DNA from: a virus
Direction: 5' to 3' (one strand)
Virus record (IMG/VR): IMGVR_UViG_3300033148_006087
Span: 1 to 27,724 of that record
DNA: 27,724 nucleotides
Shown: positions 1-7,390 of the stretch, piece by piece
How positions within the stretch are numbered: the stretch's first letter is position 1
How the letters are laid out: each line of letters begins with the position of its first letter
Notes under the pieces: generated by a model
Databases searched by the model: none
What the model was told of the DNA's origin: nothing
The model's input: only the letters and a program-made list of their open reading frames with translations
Position numbers and translations under genes: made by a program

Positions 1-1112
1 CTATAATCATTGAAAAGTCGCCATGTTTTTACCTGACCCTGAAAAAATATCTGAGAATCATATCCATTATCGGGCACTAAATACAAAGCCGCAGCGTTCG
101 CACCCGCCACACGAACACGATTCACACCGTTAACTTGTAGATAAACAGACTTTCCAGCAACCGCATTGACACGTATAGTACCATCGGATTCTTGCACAAA
201 TCCATAATTAGTTGTATTTCGATAATCAATGTGCCCGAAAGCGGCTACGTCAGATGATCCACAATATCCAACGTAAGCTCTACCAATTCTTGCATATACA
301 TCAGTATCGGGAGCTATATCTAAAGCGTTTTCAGGTACGTTATTAAAAACAGCTTTACCATTCTCATCAATTGTCAGCCGTTTAGTGCCGGCAGTACGGA
401 AATGTATCTTATCTTCATCAGCGGTTTCCTCGACCGTTACGCTTGTATCGCCGTCAGCATCAAATATCTTATTCGTAATAACCGATGTCGGTACTCTTAC
501 AGCAACCCTGCTATCGTCCGTGCCTTCCATGTAGATAGTTATATCAGGTGCGCCGCCACCACCGCTTACATTTGAATAAATCTTCAACACAACTCTGTCG
601 GTGCTACTAATTGGAGTATCACTCTCAAGAAAACCTGACATTACTATTTGTGTTTTCGTATCTTTTGTAACTGTATCTGAAGTTGAAGTTTCCACTAATT
701 CGGTTTCAGTACCCCCAGAATCGCGTTTATATAATTTTGCGGTAAATGTTACAGTTTTATTGCTATCTTGTTCTACCCAGATACTAACAATATACAACCC
801 AGCACTTATCTGGTCAGCAAGTGCGAATTGCGGGCTAATATATGACCACAATAACGTTCGACCATCTGATACACTATTCTCTGTAAGCGAGGAACCACCC
901 GCCCCTGTTTCAGAGAACAACATCTCGTAATAATCACCAATCCCAGAAGCTGTATCAGTAAGAAACAAATTTAACGTAGCGGCGGCCAAAGAAGCATCAA
1001 CATATTTTTTTGTAGCATATTCTTTTAACAAATTAACCGCATTAGCTAATTCCTCTATCTTTTTTGTAAGATTAGGATCTTGGTCGTAAATTATCGGATC
1101 AACCTGTTGCAT
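1..1112 (-). CDS. Tail fibre / receptor-binding protein, C-terminus beyond window
   Basis: I translated the minus strand from the ATG at 1112 and found it open to base 1, about 370 residues with no stop, so the gene is truncated by the window edge. It starts with a short helical part containing KKIEELANAVNLLKEYATKKYVDA, typical of the coiled stem of trimeric fibres. A beta-rich, Gly/Thr/Asp-rich stretch follows, with motifs such as RLTIDENGKAVF and VYLQVNGVNRVRV that recur in phage fibre and structural proteins. The ATG overlaps the stop of the upstream large tail protein by one base (TAATG), so the two are translationally coupled. Fibre identity is inferred from composition and position at the end of the tail cluster. 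The receptor and fold are unknown. Confidence 0.6.
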   Translation of the reverse strand, partial: MQQVDPIIYDQDPNLTKKIEELANAVNLLKEYATKKYVDASLAAATLNLFLTDTASGIGDYYEMLFSETGAGGSSLTENSVSDGRTLLWSYISPQFALADQISAGLYIVSIWVEQDSNKTVTFTAKLYKRDSGGTETELVETSTSDTVTKDTKTQIVMSGFLESDTPISSTDRVVLKIYSNVSGGGGAPDITIYMEGTDDSRVAVRVPTSVITNKIFDADGDTSVTVEETADEDKIHFRTAGTKRLTIDENGKAVFNNVPENALDIAPDTDVYARIGRAYVGYCGSSDVAAFGHIDYRNTTNYGFVQESDGTIRVNAVAGKSVYLQVNGVNRVRVAGANAAALYLVPDNGYDSQIFFQGQVKTWRLFNDY

Positions 1113-2908
1113 TAACGATTCCCCTGTACTGTAAATGGAATAGTATGACCGAAGATTTCAAACCGACGACCTTGATACTTAACACGCGCTGTCTTGCCGG
1201 CCTGATTCCACGAACAACGTGTAGTTGCCCGCTCTGTAGAAGTTTGTCCCTGAGCAGTACGTGTAGCATAACTAGCTCCGGCATCTGTACTTAGGGCAAT
1301 ACTTAATGCATCTCCAACTTGTCCGGTACCGGCATAGTAAGAATAACTCCGTGTAATGCGTGCGTAAACGTCCAAACCAGCTATTGGATAATCCTTGGTA
1401 ATAGCTACCGCATCGATATCAGCACCGTTATCCTGCCTTAGCGCGGGACGCTCGATATAAATATAGCCATTCTCGTCACCCATAATTGTTTCATCAAACT
1501 TAGACTTCTGACTCCAATCATCGATTAAATTGGTATAACTATCAATAGAATCAGTTAAAGAATCGATGGTTGTTTGTGTCTGATAATTATACGTACCTAC
1601 TGTAGTAAAACCTTGGCTATCATACGCCCATTCGTCTTCGTTAACCCGATAAACCCACGTCTTTGACGGATAGGTGTCAGCAACTCCCGGCACACATAAA
1701 CGCCACTCGTTCCAGCGGGGCACAAAAGTACTGCAAGCATATTCGGGATGCTGCGGATTCAGGTCATCGAAAAATGTTCTCGATACTTTATTATAACCCA
1801 CAGGTCGTGGTTGCGGAGTTCCGGTATACAATAGAAACTCTTCGTTACCCACGTATATTAAACCGGTTTTTAACAAACCATATTCATTAAACCGTGCCCC
1901 ATACCCCTTTAAATATGCAACAGCAAACGGCGCATCTGTTAAACCGGTAGCGCGCACCTGCACCAAACAATCCGACTTAGCAGCGATGACGTTATTGCCA
2001 AATGGAGCTAAAAACTTAATATCGCCGTCTGTTTCATACAACTCTTGATAACCTGCATCATCGGTAGCACCACCAGTCCACGCTTCGGCATCAGCAACCG
2101 GACTCCAGATAATAGTATACGGTGTTGCTGTTCCTGTCTTATCACTTTGAACGGTAATAATATTACCAAAGATTAAACGGCCACCTAATGACGTGACAAA
2201 CTTGGCTTTAGGTGGACTTCCGGGTAAATCCTGACACGGTTGTGCGGTATCGCCATCCCAATAAATCGGATAGTCAGAACCATTAGTTGCAATACACCAG
2301 TTCTCATCATCTGAAGCATCATAAAAATTGTGCGCACGCCAGCGATTAGCCATAGCCGCAGAATAAACCTTGCGAATAACATAGTTAACCGCACCACCGG
2401 TATTCGGTCCATTGGTAGTCAGTTCCAAGGTATCTAAATCTGTAACACTATCAATCTCATACCATGTATCTGGTGTGCCGGTACCATCAATGTCATTAGT
2501 ATCAAATTTAATAAAATCGCCAGCTTGAATATCGCCCGTTACCCAATCAGTTCCAGAACCTTCAACCGTAGTAGTACCACCAGCACAAGACACCGTACCC
2601 GTATTATATCGTGGTGTTAAAAACTTAAACACTACGCCACTATCGTACCAGTAGTAAACATCGGTAGAAGTAAATACCATGAGATGCTGAACACCGGCCA
2701 AGGTTTGGTGCACATGAACCAAAAGCGGAATACCTTCTAGGGCAGCAGACTGCAATAATTCCCGTCCATAACGTGTATGCAGAGCTCCGGCTACAACACG
2801 AAAGTTTTGACTACCTTTAATCAATGCGCCTGCAGGAGCCAAGTCTGCGGGCATATCGGGATAATATCCCTTAAACCCAATTTCTAATACTGTCGGTTCA
2901 TTAGCCAT
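1112..2908 (-). CDS. Large tail hub/nozzle-like structural protein
   Basis: This 598-residue protein is rich in beta-strand, Tyr, Trp and Gly. It opens with a segment (GFKGYYPDMPADLAPAGALIKGSQNFRV, then TRYGRELL) that resembles the start of short-tail nozzle or stabilisation proteins, for example P22 gp10-like and T7 gp12-like beta-propellers. No transmembrane segment or catalytic motif is visible. It is transcribed after the tRNAs and tail-fibre gene and is coupled to the downstream fibre. Length and composition suit a tail-tube nozzle that sits under the neck protein encoded at 4291-4923. The family call is inference; a structure prediction would settle whether it is a propeller. Confidence 0.55.
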   Translation of the reverse strand: MANEPTVLEIGFKGYYPDMPADLAPAGALIKGSQNFRVVAGALHTRYGRELLQSAALEGIPLLVHVHQTLAGVQHLMVFTSTDVYYWYDSGVVFKFLTPRYNTGTVSCAGGTTTVEGSGTDWVTGDIQAGDFIKFDTNDIDGTGTPDTWYEIDSVTDLDTLELTTNGPNTGGAVNYVIRKVYSAAMANRWRAHNFYDASDDENWCIATNGSDYPIYWDGDTAQPCQDLPGSPPKAKFVTSLGGRLIFGNIITVQSDKTGTATPYTIIWSPVADAEAWTGGATDDAGYQELYETDGDIKFLAPFGNNVIAAKSDCLVQVRATGLTDAPFAVAYLKGYGARFNEYGLLKTGLIYVGNEEFLLYTGTPQPRPVGYNKVSRTFFDDLNPQHPEYACSTFVPRWNEWRLCVPGVADTYPSKTWVYRVNEDEWAYDSQGFTTVGTYNYQTQTTIDSLTDSIDSYTNLIDDWSQKSKFDETIMGDENGYIYIERPALRQDNGADIDAVAITKDYPIAGLDVYARITRSYSYYAGTGQVGDALSIALSTDAGASYATRTAQGQTSTERATTRCSWNQAGKTARVKYQGRRFEIFGHTIPFTVQGNR

Positions 2909-2910
2909 TA

Positions 2911-3165
2911 TCAGCCCCTTGCCATTCTAATATCCTGTCCCGCCTCATCAGACATTCGTTCTTTAATCAGATACCACCGCTCTTTTGAAAACTTAATAAT
3001 ACAATCTTTAGGAAGTTCGTAACGCGTCTCGTCCTCAGTTACAAGAAACCTATTTCCCGTTTCAGGTATAATACCATCCCCTTTAACGTTCTTAATCTTT
3101 TGCCAACCATTCCTGATAGTAAAATAATTCTTTGTTTGTTTGTACCATACTGTATAAGTAATCAT
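2911..3165 (-). CDS. Small basic hypothetical protein
   Basis: This is an 84-residue protein with an excellent ribosome binding site (AGGAGG, six bases before the ATG). It is rich in Lys, Trp and Tyr, with a pattern (KNYFTIRNGWQKIKNVKGDG, then YELPKDCIIKFSKERW) suggesting a small beta-barrel or SH3-like fold. No known motif is recognised. It ends two bases before the large tail protein begins, so it is probably co-translated with it and could be a small tail or neck accessory. It follows the two tRNAs on the same strand. Confidence 0.6.
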   Translation of the reverse strand: MITYTVWYKQTKNYFTIRNGWQKIKNVKGDGIIPETGNRFLVTEDETRYELPKDCIIKFSKERWYLIKERMSDEAGQDIRMARG

Positions 3166-3190
3166 TTAAAGCCTCCTATAGATTTATTAC

Positions 3191-3265
3191 AGCCACTGGC
3201 AGGAATCGAACCCGCAACCTTCTGATTACAAGTCAGTTGCTCTACCGGTTAAGAGCTACAGTGGC
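3191..3265 (-). tRNA. tRNA-Thr (anticodon TGT)
   Basis: The minus strand folds as a full cloverleaf. It has a 7-bp acceptor (GCCACTG/CAGTGGC), a D arm closed by GCTC/GAGC, a T arm with GGTTCGATTCC, and the anticodon loop CTTGTAA giving UGU, which reads ACA and related Thr codons. The 27:43 pair at the top of the anticodon stem is A-A and unpaired. The discriminator is U and CCA is not encoded, so the end must be added by the host enzyme. It lies downstream of tRNA-Gly on the same transcript, separated by the 15-bp repeat array. Confidence 0.93.
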
Positions 3266-3270
3266 GTATA

Positions 3271-3340
3271 GACGAAGTCAATCTAGACATAGTCACTTCA
3301 GACGAAGTCAATATAGACGTAGTCAATCTAGACGAAGTCA
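3271..3340. repeat. Five-unit 15-bp tandem array between tRNA genes
   Basis: The plus strand carries GACGAAGTCA, GACATAGTCA, GACGAAGTCA, GACGTAGTCA and GACGAAGTCA at 3271, 3286, 3301, 3316 and 3331, exactly 15 bp apart. The 5-bp spacers are atcta, cttca, atata and atcta. Each unit has short dyad symmetry (GAC-NNN-GTC) with a variable centre. The array fills the gap between the tRNA-Gly and tRNA-Thr genes, so it would be transcribed as the tRNA spacer. Related single copies occur elsewhere in the window. Confidence 0.9.
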
Positions 3341-3344
3341 TTCA

Positions 3345-3415
3345 AGCGGGCGGAGGGATTCGAACCCTCATTAACAGCTTGGAAGGCTGAAGTCCTACCA
3401 TTGGACGACACCCGC
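3345..3415 (-). tRNA. tRNA-Gly (anticodon TCC)
   Basis: The minus strand folds as a cloverleaf. The acceptor is GCGGGTG/CGCCCGC (one G-U), the D arm is short, the T arm carries GGGTTCGAATCCC, and the anticodon loop CTTCCAA gives UCC, which reads GGA codons. As in the neighbouring tRNA-Thr, the 27:43 pair of the anticodon stem is a mismatch (U-U), the discriminator is U and no CCA is encoded. It precedes the 15-bp repeat array in the direction of transcription. Confidence 0.93.
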
Positions 3416-3418
3416 AAG

Positions 3419-3441
3419 TATGTCCATGGTTTATGGACATA
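3419..3441. other. Perfect 9-bp hairpin beside tRNA-Gly
   Basis: TATGTCCAT and ATGGACATA form a perfect 9-bp inverted repeat around a 5-base loop, directly before the 5' end of tRNA-Gly on the minus strand. There is no T-run, so it is unlikely to be an intrinsic terminator. It could be a processing signal for the tRNA precursor or an operator. The rest of 3416-3504 shows only a weak 5-bp hairpin (CGTAC/GTACG) and no gene. Confidence 0.6.
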
Positions 3442-3504
3442 ACATACAGTTTATTTTCGTTTCAATTCCCGTACCCAAAGTACGCAAAATCAAACCATTC
3501 TAAA

Positions 3505-4278
3505 CTACGCCCTAACCTTCATAATATATGACACAGAGAGGTACTTCGGCCTGTTTTCAGTATTCGAAGCTGGACCGGTACTACCGGTACCGCCACTTCC
3601 TGTATTCCCACTTCCACCACTATCTGTAGCACCATCTAATTCTGTACCATACGAAGGAGTGTTGGTTTCAGTAGCGACAGTAATGCTTGTGGTTTTGATA
3701 TTTGAAGTATATTGGCTAACGCTCTTTTGTCTACAATATAAAGTATTAGCAGCATTACTCATGAAAAGTAACGCCCAGCCCGCAGATGACAAAGTGTGCG
3801 AATGGGCTGGAATAGTGTGACTGTGGCTTGGACCGGTATGGGTGTGAGCCATTGTAGACGAGCCACCAGTTCCGCCCCGACTTCCTGTAACATCACCCAT
3901 TAAAAAGCGATCATCTGTAAGCTGCGGCAAATATCTGCCAGCACCGTTAAATATCGTACTTTGGCTATCATTCAGAGCAGAACCATCACAGAGCTTCCAG
4001 TTATCTGATAGTGAAATAGATATACCTGTGTAACCACCATTGCTGCCATTAGTAAAATATCCGGGCAGCCACGCCATAATTGATCCCTCAGGAACATCGT
4101 GTCTGGCAACAGCCGCATCCTCGTCTGCGCCTGACCCAATAGCGTTACCATTGGTATCTTTCGCTACCATATTCAAAAATTTACGTATCATAACTTTAAG
4201 TTCTTGAATACGGTCATCTATCACATCACCAGAATCTGTACCATCCGGCGTTCCCTCAAATGTTGCATCCCACGCCAT
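3505..4278 (-). CDS. Tail fibre with collar-type C-terminal domain
   Basis: This 257-residue protein has the classic layout of short tail fibres. A proline- and glycine-containing segment (PEGSIMAWLPGYF, WKLCDGSALN, YLPQLTDDRFLMG) corresponds to the phage tail-collar domain at about residues 62-130. It is followed by a His-rich run (HTHTGPSHSHTIPAHSHT) at about 144-161. That run resembles the metal-binding HxH repeats of T4-type receptor-binding tips. The C-terminus ENRPKYLSVSYIMKV is the common fibre end motif. It begins after a GGAG ribosome binding site and follows the neck protein. A receptor-binding or baseplate fibre role is well supported; the receptor is unknown. Confidence 0.85.
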   Translation of the reverse strand: MAWDATFEGTPDGTDSGDVIDDRIQELKVMIRKFLNMVAKDTNGNAIGSGADEDAAVARHDVPEGSIMAWLPGYFTNGSNGGYTGISISLSDNWKLCDGSALNDSQSTIFNGAGRYLPQLTDDRFLMGDVTGSRGGTGGSSTMAHTHTGPSHSHTIPAHSHTLSSAGWALLFMSNAANTLYCRQKSVSQYTSNIKTTSITVATETNTPSYGTELDGATDSGGSGNTGSGGTGSTGPASNTENRPKYLSVSYIMKVRA

Positions 4279-4290
4279 AATAATCTCCGT

Positions 4291-4923
4291 TCATTTATAA
4301 GGATTGTAAGGTCTTCCCCTGCTTAACGATCCTCGCATATTTCCCTGCCATGATAAAAAGGCTGGTAAGTCCACCTGAAAAAATTTAGTCCCCCACCTGC
4401 TCGCATCGTTATCCAAACCCAGCACTACACACATACGCCATGTAGCACCAGAGATAATAATATCATCTCCGTAAAGCGCACTCAGTATTGCTGTATCACT
4501 ATCATCCGATAACTCCGTTTCTTTTGCATAATACCAAATATTAATAGTATACGTATCATCAGGAATCAAACGCAAATACATGCGCCACCCTGTAGTTGAA
4601 GGTAAAATATCAAAGTAATCCGGTTCACCCGTATCACTAACTTCGAGATCATCCCAGTCTAACTGTGTCAATTTGACATAGTTACCGTCTGATTGCTCTA
4701 AGCGCGCTAACTTCAAAGACATAAAATTAGCCGGTAAATCCACGTACTCCTGATCAGCGGTAGTCGTAATATCTGTATTGCGTAAAAAGGGCTTTAAGCC
4801 TTTGGCGGGTAATACAATAGTCAAAACCTCGTTGATACACTTACCTGCCAGCTCTAAGCTATCTATATCATCTCGACCAAGGTTTGTAATCGCCACCCTT
4901 ATTTTTAATGCAGCAAAATTCAT
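4291..4923 (-). CDS. Neck/tail adaptor-like protein (P22 gp4 / T7 gp11 type)
   Basis: This 210-residue, mostly helical protein has a central beta part. It contains YYAKETELSDDSDTAILSALYGDDIIISGATWRM, a pattern shared by phage adaptor or tail-tubular-A-like proteins: a Tyr-Tyr strand, an acidic loop, then a helix. It is coupled by a 4-bp ATGA overlap to the XhlA-like gene before it, and a collar-type fibre gene follows. Known relatives sit between the portal ring and the tail nozzle. The call rests on motif shape, size and tail-cluster position, so it is a moderate inference; a plain head-completion protein is the alternative. Confidence 0.55.
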   Translation of the reverse strand: MNFAALKIRVAITNLGRDDIDSLELAGKCINEVLTIVLPAKGLKPFLRNTDITTTADQEYVDLPANFMSLKLARLEQSDGNYVKLTQLDWDDLEVSDTGEPDYFDILPSTTGWRMYLRLIPDDTYTINIWYYAKETELSDDSDTAILSALYGDDIIISGATWRMCVVLGLDNDASRWGTKFFQVDLPAFLSWQGNMRGSLSRGRPYNPYK

Positions 4924-5135
4924 ACACCGCTCCTCAGAACCCAGAATACAAAACTAACAAAACCCGTATACAGCACCCCAATAAGCCACTTCAGCCAGCT
5001 AATACTCGTACCAAAACCGTTAAAAACTTTCTTCTCGATACTAAGAATACGTTCCTCGTGGTTTTCTAATATTTCACGATTAGCTTCACGAACCACTTCA
5101 CGAATATAGGCTTTCTCTTCATCACTCAACGCCAT
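4920..5135 (-). CDS. Small XhlA-like membrane protein (lysis accessory)
   Basis: This 71-residue protein has a charged amphipathic helix (residues 4-38, heptad-like, with EEKAYIREVVREANREIL) followed by one transmembrane segment (about 45-67, WLKWLIGVLYTGFVSFVFWVL). This is the architecture of XhlA/haemolysin-type phage proteins that work with holins. It overlaps the end of the holin gene by 14 bp and the start of the neck protein by 4 bp. Inner-membrane location is expected. A pure spanin or second holin is less likely because there is only one membrane segment and no lipobox. Confidence 0.6.
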   Translation of the reverse strand: MALSDEEKAYIREVVREANREILENHEERILSIEKKVFNGFGTSISWLKWLIGVLYTGFVSFVFWVLRSGV

Positions 5136-5478
5136 TGGTCTTCCATCTCCTCTTTAAGGTTGTCCCTGTGGTATAAGCACCTATTAACAGCCCTATAGAT
5201 GGCGTTACTGCCGTCGAATACTGAATAGCCTGCGCCATGTTCTCGGGATGGAATATAAATGTCCAGGATAATACACCCACTACAAGAGAAACAAGACCAC
5301 AAATCGTAATCTTGGTTACTGATTGGCCAGCACCTGTAAGCAGTGCCTGCGCGCGGATCTCAGCCAAATGTGCCCTCAGCGCGTTTGCCTTGTCTTTATC
5401 GACAATAGCCTGATCAGCGATATCCAAACCCTTGTCGGCTAACTTTGCTATAGCCTTGCCTGCTTTAAATAAACCCAT
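5122..5478 (-). CDS. Holin-like membrane protein
   Basis: This protein of about 118 residues has a lysine-rich amphipathic N-terminus (GLFKAGKAIAKLADKGLDIADQ) and two hydrophobic segments (about 55-75 and 90-108), ending in a basic tail (KRRWK). The pattern resembles the phage 3TM/holin superfamilies that permeabilise the inner membrane to time lysis. I chose the ATG at 5478 because GGAG lies six bases upstream; the in-frame ATG at 5490 has no such site. It sits directly upstream of the XhlA-like gene, a usual holin partner. The M15 endolysin is two kilobases upstream in the same transcript. Confidence 0.6.
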   Translation of the reverse strand: MGLFKAGKAIAKLADKGLDIADQAIVDKDKANALRAHLAEIRAQALLTGAGQSVTKITICGLVSLVVGVLSWTFIFHPENMAQAIQYSTAVTPSIGLLIGAYTTGTTLKRRWKTNGVE

Positions 5479-5479
5479 A

Positions 5480-6061
5480 TTAAACTCCATCTAAAAGAAG
5501 TTGTACAAGCTCTTTCCAGCTATCTACCCGAAAACCAAATTGCGTATAAGCTAAGTTGTAGGGTTGAGTAAAAATAATCCGTTTACCTTGAAACTCAAGC
5601 AAGTGTTGGAAATTATCGTCCACCAAAATATCACCGCTTAGTATCCCCTTATTACCTGTAAAAATAATTCGATCGGGATATAAAAACGGTAAATGTGTTT
5701 GTATCCAGCTCAGTTTTTCCGGCACACAAACCAGATTCCAGATCGGTCTTGTTGCAATATAGATCTCGTACTTTTCCCGTAACTTTGGGAGTTCATTACC
5801 CATACCAGATATAGGCAACATGCTATCCCAAAATCCCGGGGTATCCCACATCGCTTGGTTCAAGCGTTTAATCTCTAACAAATCATATAGTTTATAATTC
5901 TTTAAAACTTCATACTGCTCCAATTGATCCGGTACACGCGTACGAAAAAGTTCGGTTCGTTCATCATACTTTCGGTTCCGAAACTCTTTATTCAACCAAC
6001 TACATGCAGCTTCACTATAATCAGTGATCACGTTATCCATATCAAGAAACAGTCTCTTCAT
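5480..6061 (-). CDS. 5'(3')-deoxyribonucleotidase-like HAD phosphatase
   Basis: This 193-residue HAD-superfamily protein begins with FLDMDNVITDY, which supplies the nucleophile Asp and the general acid Asp (DxDxV). Motif II appears as YIATRP, and a late acidic motif as ILVDDN. Size and motif order match the NT5C-type deoxyribonucleotidases common in phages, which remove the phosphate from dNMPs and so trim nucleotide pools. The start is set by a strong AAAGGAGG site. It overlaps the upstream nucleotide-hydrolase gene by 20 bp, which supports a shared role in nucleotide metabolism. Substrate choice is inferred. Confidence 0.8.
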   Translation of the reverse strand: MKRLFLDMDNVITDYSEAACSWLNKEFRNRKYDERTELFRTRVPDQLEQYEVLKNYKLYDLLEIKRLNQAMWDTPGFWDSMLPISGMGNELPKLREKYEIYIATRPIWNLVCVPEKLSWIQTHLPFLYPDRIIFTGNKGILSGDILVDDNFQHLLEFQGKRIIFTQPYNLAYTQFGFRVDSWKELVQLLLDGV

Positions 6062-6350
6062 TTTGCCTCCTTTGATTCATAAAATACATCGCAAACAAAA
6101 TGCCACAGGCAGCATGCGCTAAATGCGATAAATTAAAATCATCTTTGTTAATATCTTCCCCGCTAAGATGCGCAATAATGTGACGCATAGCTGCAGCAAT
6201 ACACCTCTTTTCACCGTTCTCTAGCTTCTTCCAGTTATTTGGTGCATACTTCTTAGCACCACCCATTAAAACTTCCATCACTTCCGTTGCTTCAGACCAC
6301 GGAAATAACGTCCAATCAAGTTTTTCACTATCGTACTTAATGCCCTCCAT
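6042..6350 (-). CDS. dATP/dGTP diphosphohydrolase-like protein (DUF5664/MazZ type)
   Basis: This 102-residue helical protein reads KYDSEKLDWTLFPWSEATEVMEVLMGGAKKYAPNNW, then RHIIAHLSGEDINKDDFNLSHLAHAACGILF. This is the signature of the DUF5664 / dATP-dGTP diphosphohydrolase N-terminal family, which includes the MazZ protein of 2-aminoadenine (Z) phages. Members hydrolyse dNTPs to dNMPs with metal held by the acidic and His residues. It overlaps the deoxyribonucleotidase gene, so the pair could run dNTP to dNMP to nucleoside. The family is also found in phages with normal DNA, so Z-DNA cannot be concluded. The start has TGGAGG upstream. Confidence 0.75.
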   Translation of the reverse strand: MEGIKYDSEKLDWTLFPWSEATEVMEVLMGGAKKYAPNNWKKLENGEKRCIAAAMRHIIAHLSGEDINKDDFNLSHLAHAACGILFAMYFMNQRRQNEETVS

Positions 6351-6457
6351 CTGTTACCTCCAAATAATAGCTCAACACCACACCACACAAGCCACATCAA
6401 AAACAACAAAAAACAGTAGTAACCAGACTTTGCCAGTAAATAGGTTATTCCGTCCAT
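6278..6457 (-). CDS. Possible 59-aa membrane protein bridging a gene gap
   Basis: The 94-bp gap at 6351-6444 is occupied by an open minus-strand frame starting with ATG at 6457. It encodes 59 residues with one strong hydrophobic segment (about residues 14-33, including CFLLFLMWLVWCGVELLF) and a basic tail (RYFRGLKQRK). It overlaps the upstream gene by 13 bp and, unusually, the downstream hydrolase gene by 73 bp in another frame. The ribosome binding site is weak. It could be a real membrane peptide or a chance frame. I list it because the hydrophobic segment with positive-inside charge is clear. Confidence 0.3.
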   Translation of the reverse strand: MDGITYLLAKSGYYCFLLFLMWLVWCGVELLFGGNRWRALSTIVKNLIGRYFRGLKQRK

Positions 6458-6630
6458 TCGATATTCTCGGTTTTAAATTGATCTTCAGGTATGGGTATAT
6501 TATCCGGCTTAGGCTCATATTCAATTTCAGCGATACTGCCGTCCCTATCGAGATAATACCATTTCTGACCCGATTTCAGCAAACCTTCCTTCTCGTGAAA
6601 AATATCAATCTCTGGTTTCTTCTTAGGCAA
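6445..6630 (-). CDS. Small acidic hypothetical protein
   Basis: This 61-residue protein (MPKKKPEIDIFHEKEGLLK and a Pro/Glu-rich C-terminus ending in NIEWTE) starts, in my reading, at a TTG at 6630. AAAGGAG lies six bases upstream of it. An ATG at 6702 is in frame but has no ribosome binding site and would overlap the upstream gene more. It has a central KWYYLDRDGSIAEIEYEP beta pattern and no recognised family. It overlaps the upstream small gene by 8 bp, so it is translationally coupled. Confidence 0.55.
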   Translation of the reverse strand: MPKKKPEIDIFHEKEGLLKSGQKWYYLDRDGSIAEIEYEPKPDNIPIPEDQFKTENIEWTE

Positions 6631-6814
6631 GTTTATCTCCTTTGGCAAGCGGAATACAACGCAGGGCTTTAGGATCCCATATTCTTCCGGGTCCACAGTC
6701 ATGAACTAAAGATGCCACCCTTTTGCCCTTACTAGGTATCAATCGCCACTTACCATTTATACATTGGTATTTTTTACCGCGTATCGTACGTTTCGTTCCC
6801 GATTTACAGGTCAT
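6623..6814 (-). CDS. Small Cys-containing basic protein
   Basis: This 63-residue basic protein starts at the ATG at 6814, eight bases after AAGGAG. It has four cysteines in two similar halves (TCKSGTKRTIRGKKYQCINGKWRLIP and HDCGPGRIWDPKALRCIPL), each with a Cys, a glycine turn, a Trp and a second Cys. This suggests an internally duplicated disulfide or metal-bound fold. No family is recognised. It lies downstream of the DEDD exonuclease gene and overlaps the next small gene. Confidence 0.55.
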   Translation of the reverse strand: MTCKSGTKRTIRGKKYQCINGKWRLIPSKGKRVASLVHDCGPGRIWDPKALRCIPLAKGDKLA

Positions 6815-6828
6815 TCTCAACTCCTTAT

Positions 6829-7374
6829 TTAGTAATGAATATTTCTTACAAACGGCTGCAACACCTCAAATGCATCCCTCAGCACCAGCACATCATGCTG
6901 GCAGTGCTCAACCACATATTCCAAAGCTTCGGTTTCTCCCAAAGCCGCGTTAACCCACGTATCATACAGCAAATCCGTTTTCTGTGTTTCAAGCTTAAAA
7001 GCTTTGGCAACGGCATCTAACCGGCTGCTGTTGAGTTTAATAAACTGTCCGCGAGCATAGTACATTAAATCCAGATGAAGCCGCTTCTCAACCGGTTTCA
7101 TGTCATGCAAGCGTAACCGCGCGTTCAGGTAAGGAATATCAAAGAGCTTGCTATTCCACCCGACCCAAATCCACGATTCGTTTAAAATCTCTCGGCATTT
7201 GGCAATAATCTTTCCATCATCCCCAAGATTCTTGCCACGATATTTCCGATCCAGCGCAGAGATGCACACCGGTTCTTTGCCTTCGAAGGGCAGAAAACAC
7301 CCAGCCAGAACACGACCTAAGTTCCCTTTTAAATTAGTTGTCTCAAGATCAAAAAATACAATCTTGGTATCCAT
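6829..7374 (-). CDS. DEDD-family 3'-5' exonuclease
   Basis: This 181-residue protein carries the three exonuclease motifs of the DnaQ-like fold. Exo I is FFDLETT (residues 7-13), exo II is WNSKLFDIPYLNAR (about 73-86) and exo III is HCQHDVLVL (about 157-165), with the acidic metal ligands present. It is a stand-alone domain similar to RNase_H_2/YprB-type or proofreading-type nucleases, with no polymerase domain attached. Likely roles are trimming DNA 3' ends or proofreading in trans. It is transcribed in a run with the M15 peptidase and small genes. The start has GGGGGA upstream. Confidence 0.8.
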   Translation of the reverse strand: MDTKIVFFDLETTNLKGNLGRVLAGCFLPFEGKEPVCISALDRKYRGKNLGDDGKIIAKCREILNESWIWVGWNSKLFDIPYLNARLRLHDMKPVEKRLHLDLMYYARGQFIKLNSSRLDAVAKAFKLETQKTDLLYDTWVNAALGETEALEYVVEHCQHDVLVLRDAFEVLQPFVRNIHY

Positions 7375-7390
7375 GCATTCCCCCTACAAT

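Noticed and set aside
601-930. 109-residue plus-strand frame inside the truncated fibre gene
   Set aside because: It lies wholly inside the open minus-strand fibre frame that couples to its upstream gene, with no ribosome binding site of its own.
3271-3340. CRISPR array
   Set aside because: The period is 15 bp with 5-bp spacers, too short for repeats and spacers, and there are no cas genes.
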